Source: Erythrocercus mccallii
Lineage: Eukaryota; Chordata; Aves; Passeriformes; Dicruridae
DNA: 64,000 bases
Reading direction: 5' to 3'
Assembly (NCBI GenBank): GCA_013397435.1
Contig: VZRG01001592.1
Span: 106,476 to 170,475, forward strand
The notes below the pieces were generated by a model that was given only the letters and a program-made list of their open reading frames with translations, was not told where the DNA came from and made no database searches. The stretch's first letter is position 1. Every line of letters starts with the position of its first letter. The position numbers and the translations under genes are program-made. This document shows, piece after piece, positions 63,700 to 64,000 of this stretch.

Positions 63700-64000
63700 T
63701 GTTGTGGGGTGACTTTATGATGCCTGTATCCCCAATCGTCTGTTCTGTTACTGCTGTATACTGAGTCCCGTACCTTTAAGACTGATTCTGAGCGTGAACC
63801 AGGGAAAGAAGCGCGGAGTTTGTTTGTGCCTGACTCCCCCGGACATTCCTTACTCCGACGGTGTGTTCCTGGCGACAGGGACGGCGGCGGAGGTTCTGTG
63901 CTCTTAGTTAGTTAGTTTAGCTAGCTGAGGCAGAGAAGAAACCCTGGACTGTTTTTTCTTCCTTTTCTTGAGACTTTAAATCTGCTGTGGACTGAAAACC
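63700..64000. mobile_element. LTR of an avian endogenous retrovirus, truncated by the window edge
   Basis: At 63700 the CR1 reading ends abruptly and a different sequence begins with TGTTGTGGGGTGACTTTATG. It starts with TG, as LTRs do, and its base composition changes sharply: CpG-rich blocks such as CTCCGACGG and GACGGCGGCGGAGG near 63854-63897, then a TTAGTTAGTTAG run. I recall similar sequence being common in passerine introns, but I cannot name the family. The 3' end, the second LTR or internal region, the CA terminus and the target-site duplication all lie outside the window. A solo LTR is the most likely form. LTR orientation cannot be fixed from this part. No viral reading frame is present here. 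Confidence 0.65.

Larger units (their letters stand above)
1..64000 (-). other. ARL15: ARL15 gene, internal part (exons 2-4 and flanking introns)
   Basis: The whole window lies inside one minus-strand gene. Three exons at 35573-35717, 32791-32850 and 20622-20830 splice in frame (48 codons, split Gly, 19 codons, split Gly, 69 codons) into a protein that I recognise as ARL15. From memory of the human 204-residue protein they cover about residues 17-154. The first 16 residues and the last 50 are on exons outside the window or not found. Very long introns are known for this gene. In birds the human 5q11 region that carries ARL15 corresponds to chromosome Z, so Z linkage is likely but is inferred. 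No promoter, start codon or polyadenylation site of the gene is visible here. Confidence 0.93.
35718..64000 (-). other. ARL15: ARL15 intron 1 (3' part)
   Basis: From the acceptor of coding exon 2 to the right edge there is no further ARL15 exon that I can identify. The expected exon 1 (MSDLRITEAF...) was sought on the minus strand and not seen. The stretch carries CR1 copies at 41.1-41.9, 54.7-54.9, 60.0 and 63.0-63.7 kb, the start of an LTR at 63.7 kb, a possible hAT relic at 39.6 kb, two short tandem duplications (40.0 and 44.9 kb), a CAAA-rich tract at 44.5 kb and CpG-richer islets at 52.6-52.9 and 55.6-56.4 kb. Confidence 0.85.

Noticed and set aside
35718..64000. first coding exon of ARL15 (MSDLRITEAF)
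   Set aside because: No matching reverse-complement sequence with a donor after the expected Leu codon was seen; it probably lies further right.
1..64000. CRISPR arrays, operons, bacterial promoters, prophage, tRNA or rRNA genes
   Set aside because: No spaced repeat array, no dense ORF layout and no tRNA B-box (GGTTCGANNCC) was found. The spliced ARL15 exons and CR1 elements show vertebrate nuclear DNA.

Overview
The window looks like nuclear DNA from a bird, most likely a passerine. It is AT-rich, intron-dominated and poor in repeats. The recognisable interspersed repeats are avian CR1 LINE pieces, about 2.8 kb in total, plus one LTR at the right edge. No prokaryotic-style gene layout, rRNA, tRNA or CRISPR array was found.

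One gene explains the window. Three spliced coding exons of ARL15 (ADP-ribosylation factor-like 15, an ARF-family small GTPase) lie on the minus strand at 35573-35717, 32791-32850 and 20622-20830. They match human coding exons 2, 3 and 4, and the numbering here follows the human gene as I remember it. All three have AG acceptors and GT donors, and their phases join to give one open frame equivalent to about residues 17-154 of the 204-residue human protein. Coding exon 1 should lie beyond the right edge and coding exon 5 beyond the left edge; I found neither inside.

Layout: 1-20621 is intron 4 (5' part), with an old CR1 tail, a perfect AGGTCA direct repeat with a 3-base spacer, and simple repeats. 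20831-32790 is intron 3, holding the largest CR1 (30231-31194, minus). 32851-35572 is the short intron 2. 35718-64000 is the 3' part of intron 1. It holds a second CR1 (41146-41935, minus), three more CR1 pieces, a possible hAT relic, two GC/CpG-richer islets, a tandem duplication of 43 bp, a 34-bp duplication, and at the right edge a CR1 ORF2 fragment cut by an LTR that starts at about 63700.

Nearly all long open frames are chance frames in AT-rich DNA or antisense readings of CR1. I see no clearly new system. The best leads are the degenerate GTPase motifs of ARL15 itself (Ala where ARFs have the catalytic Gln), the DR3-type nuclear-receptor element, the CpG islets in intron 1 as possible alternative promoters, and the LTR-in-CR1 nest.
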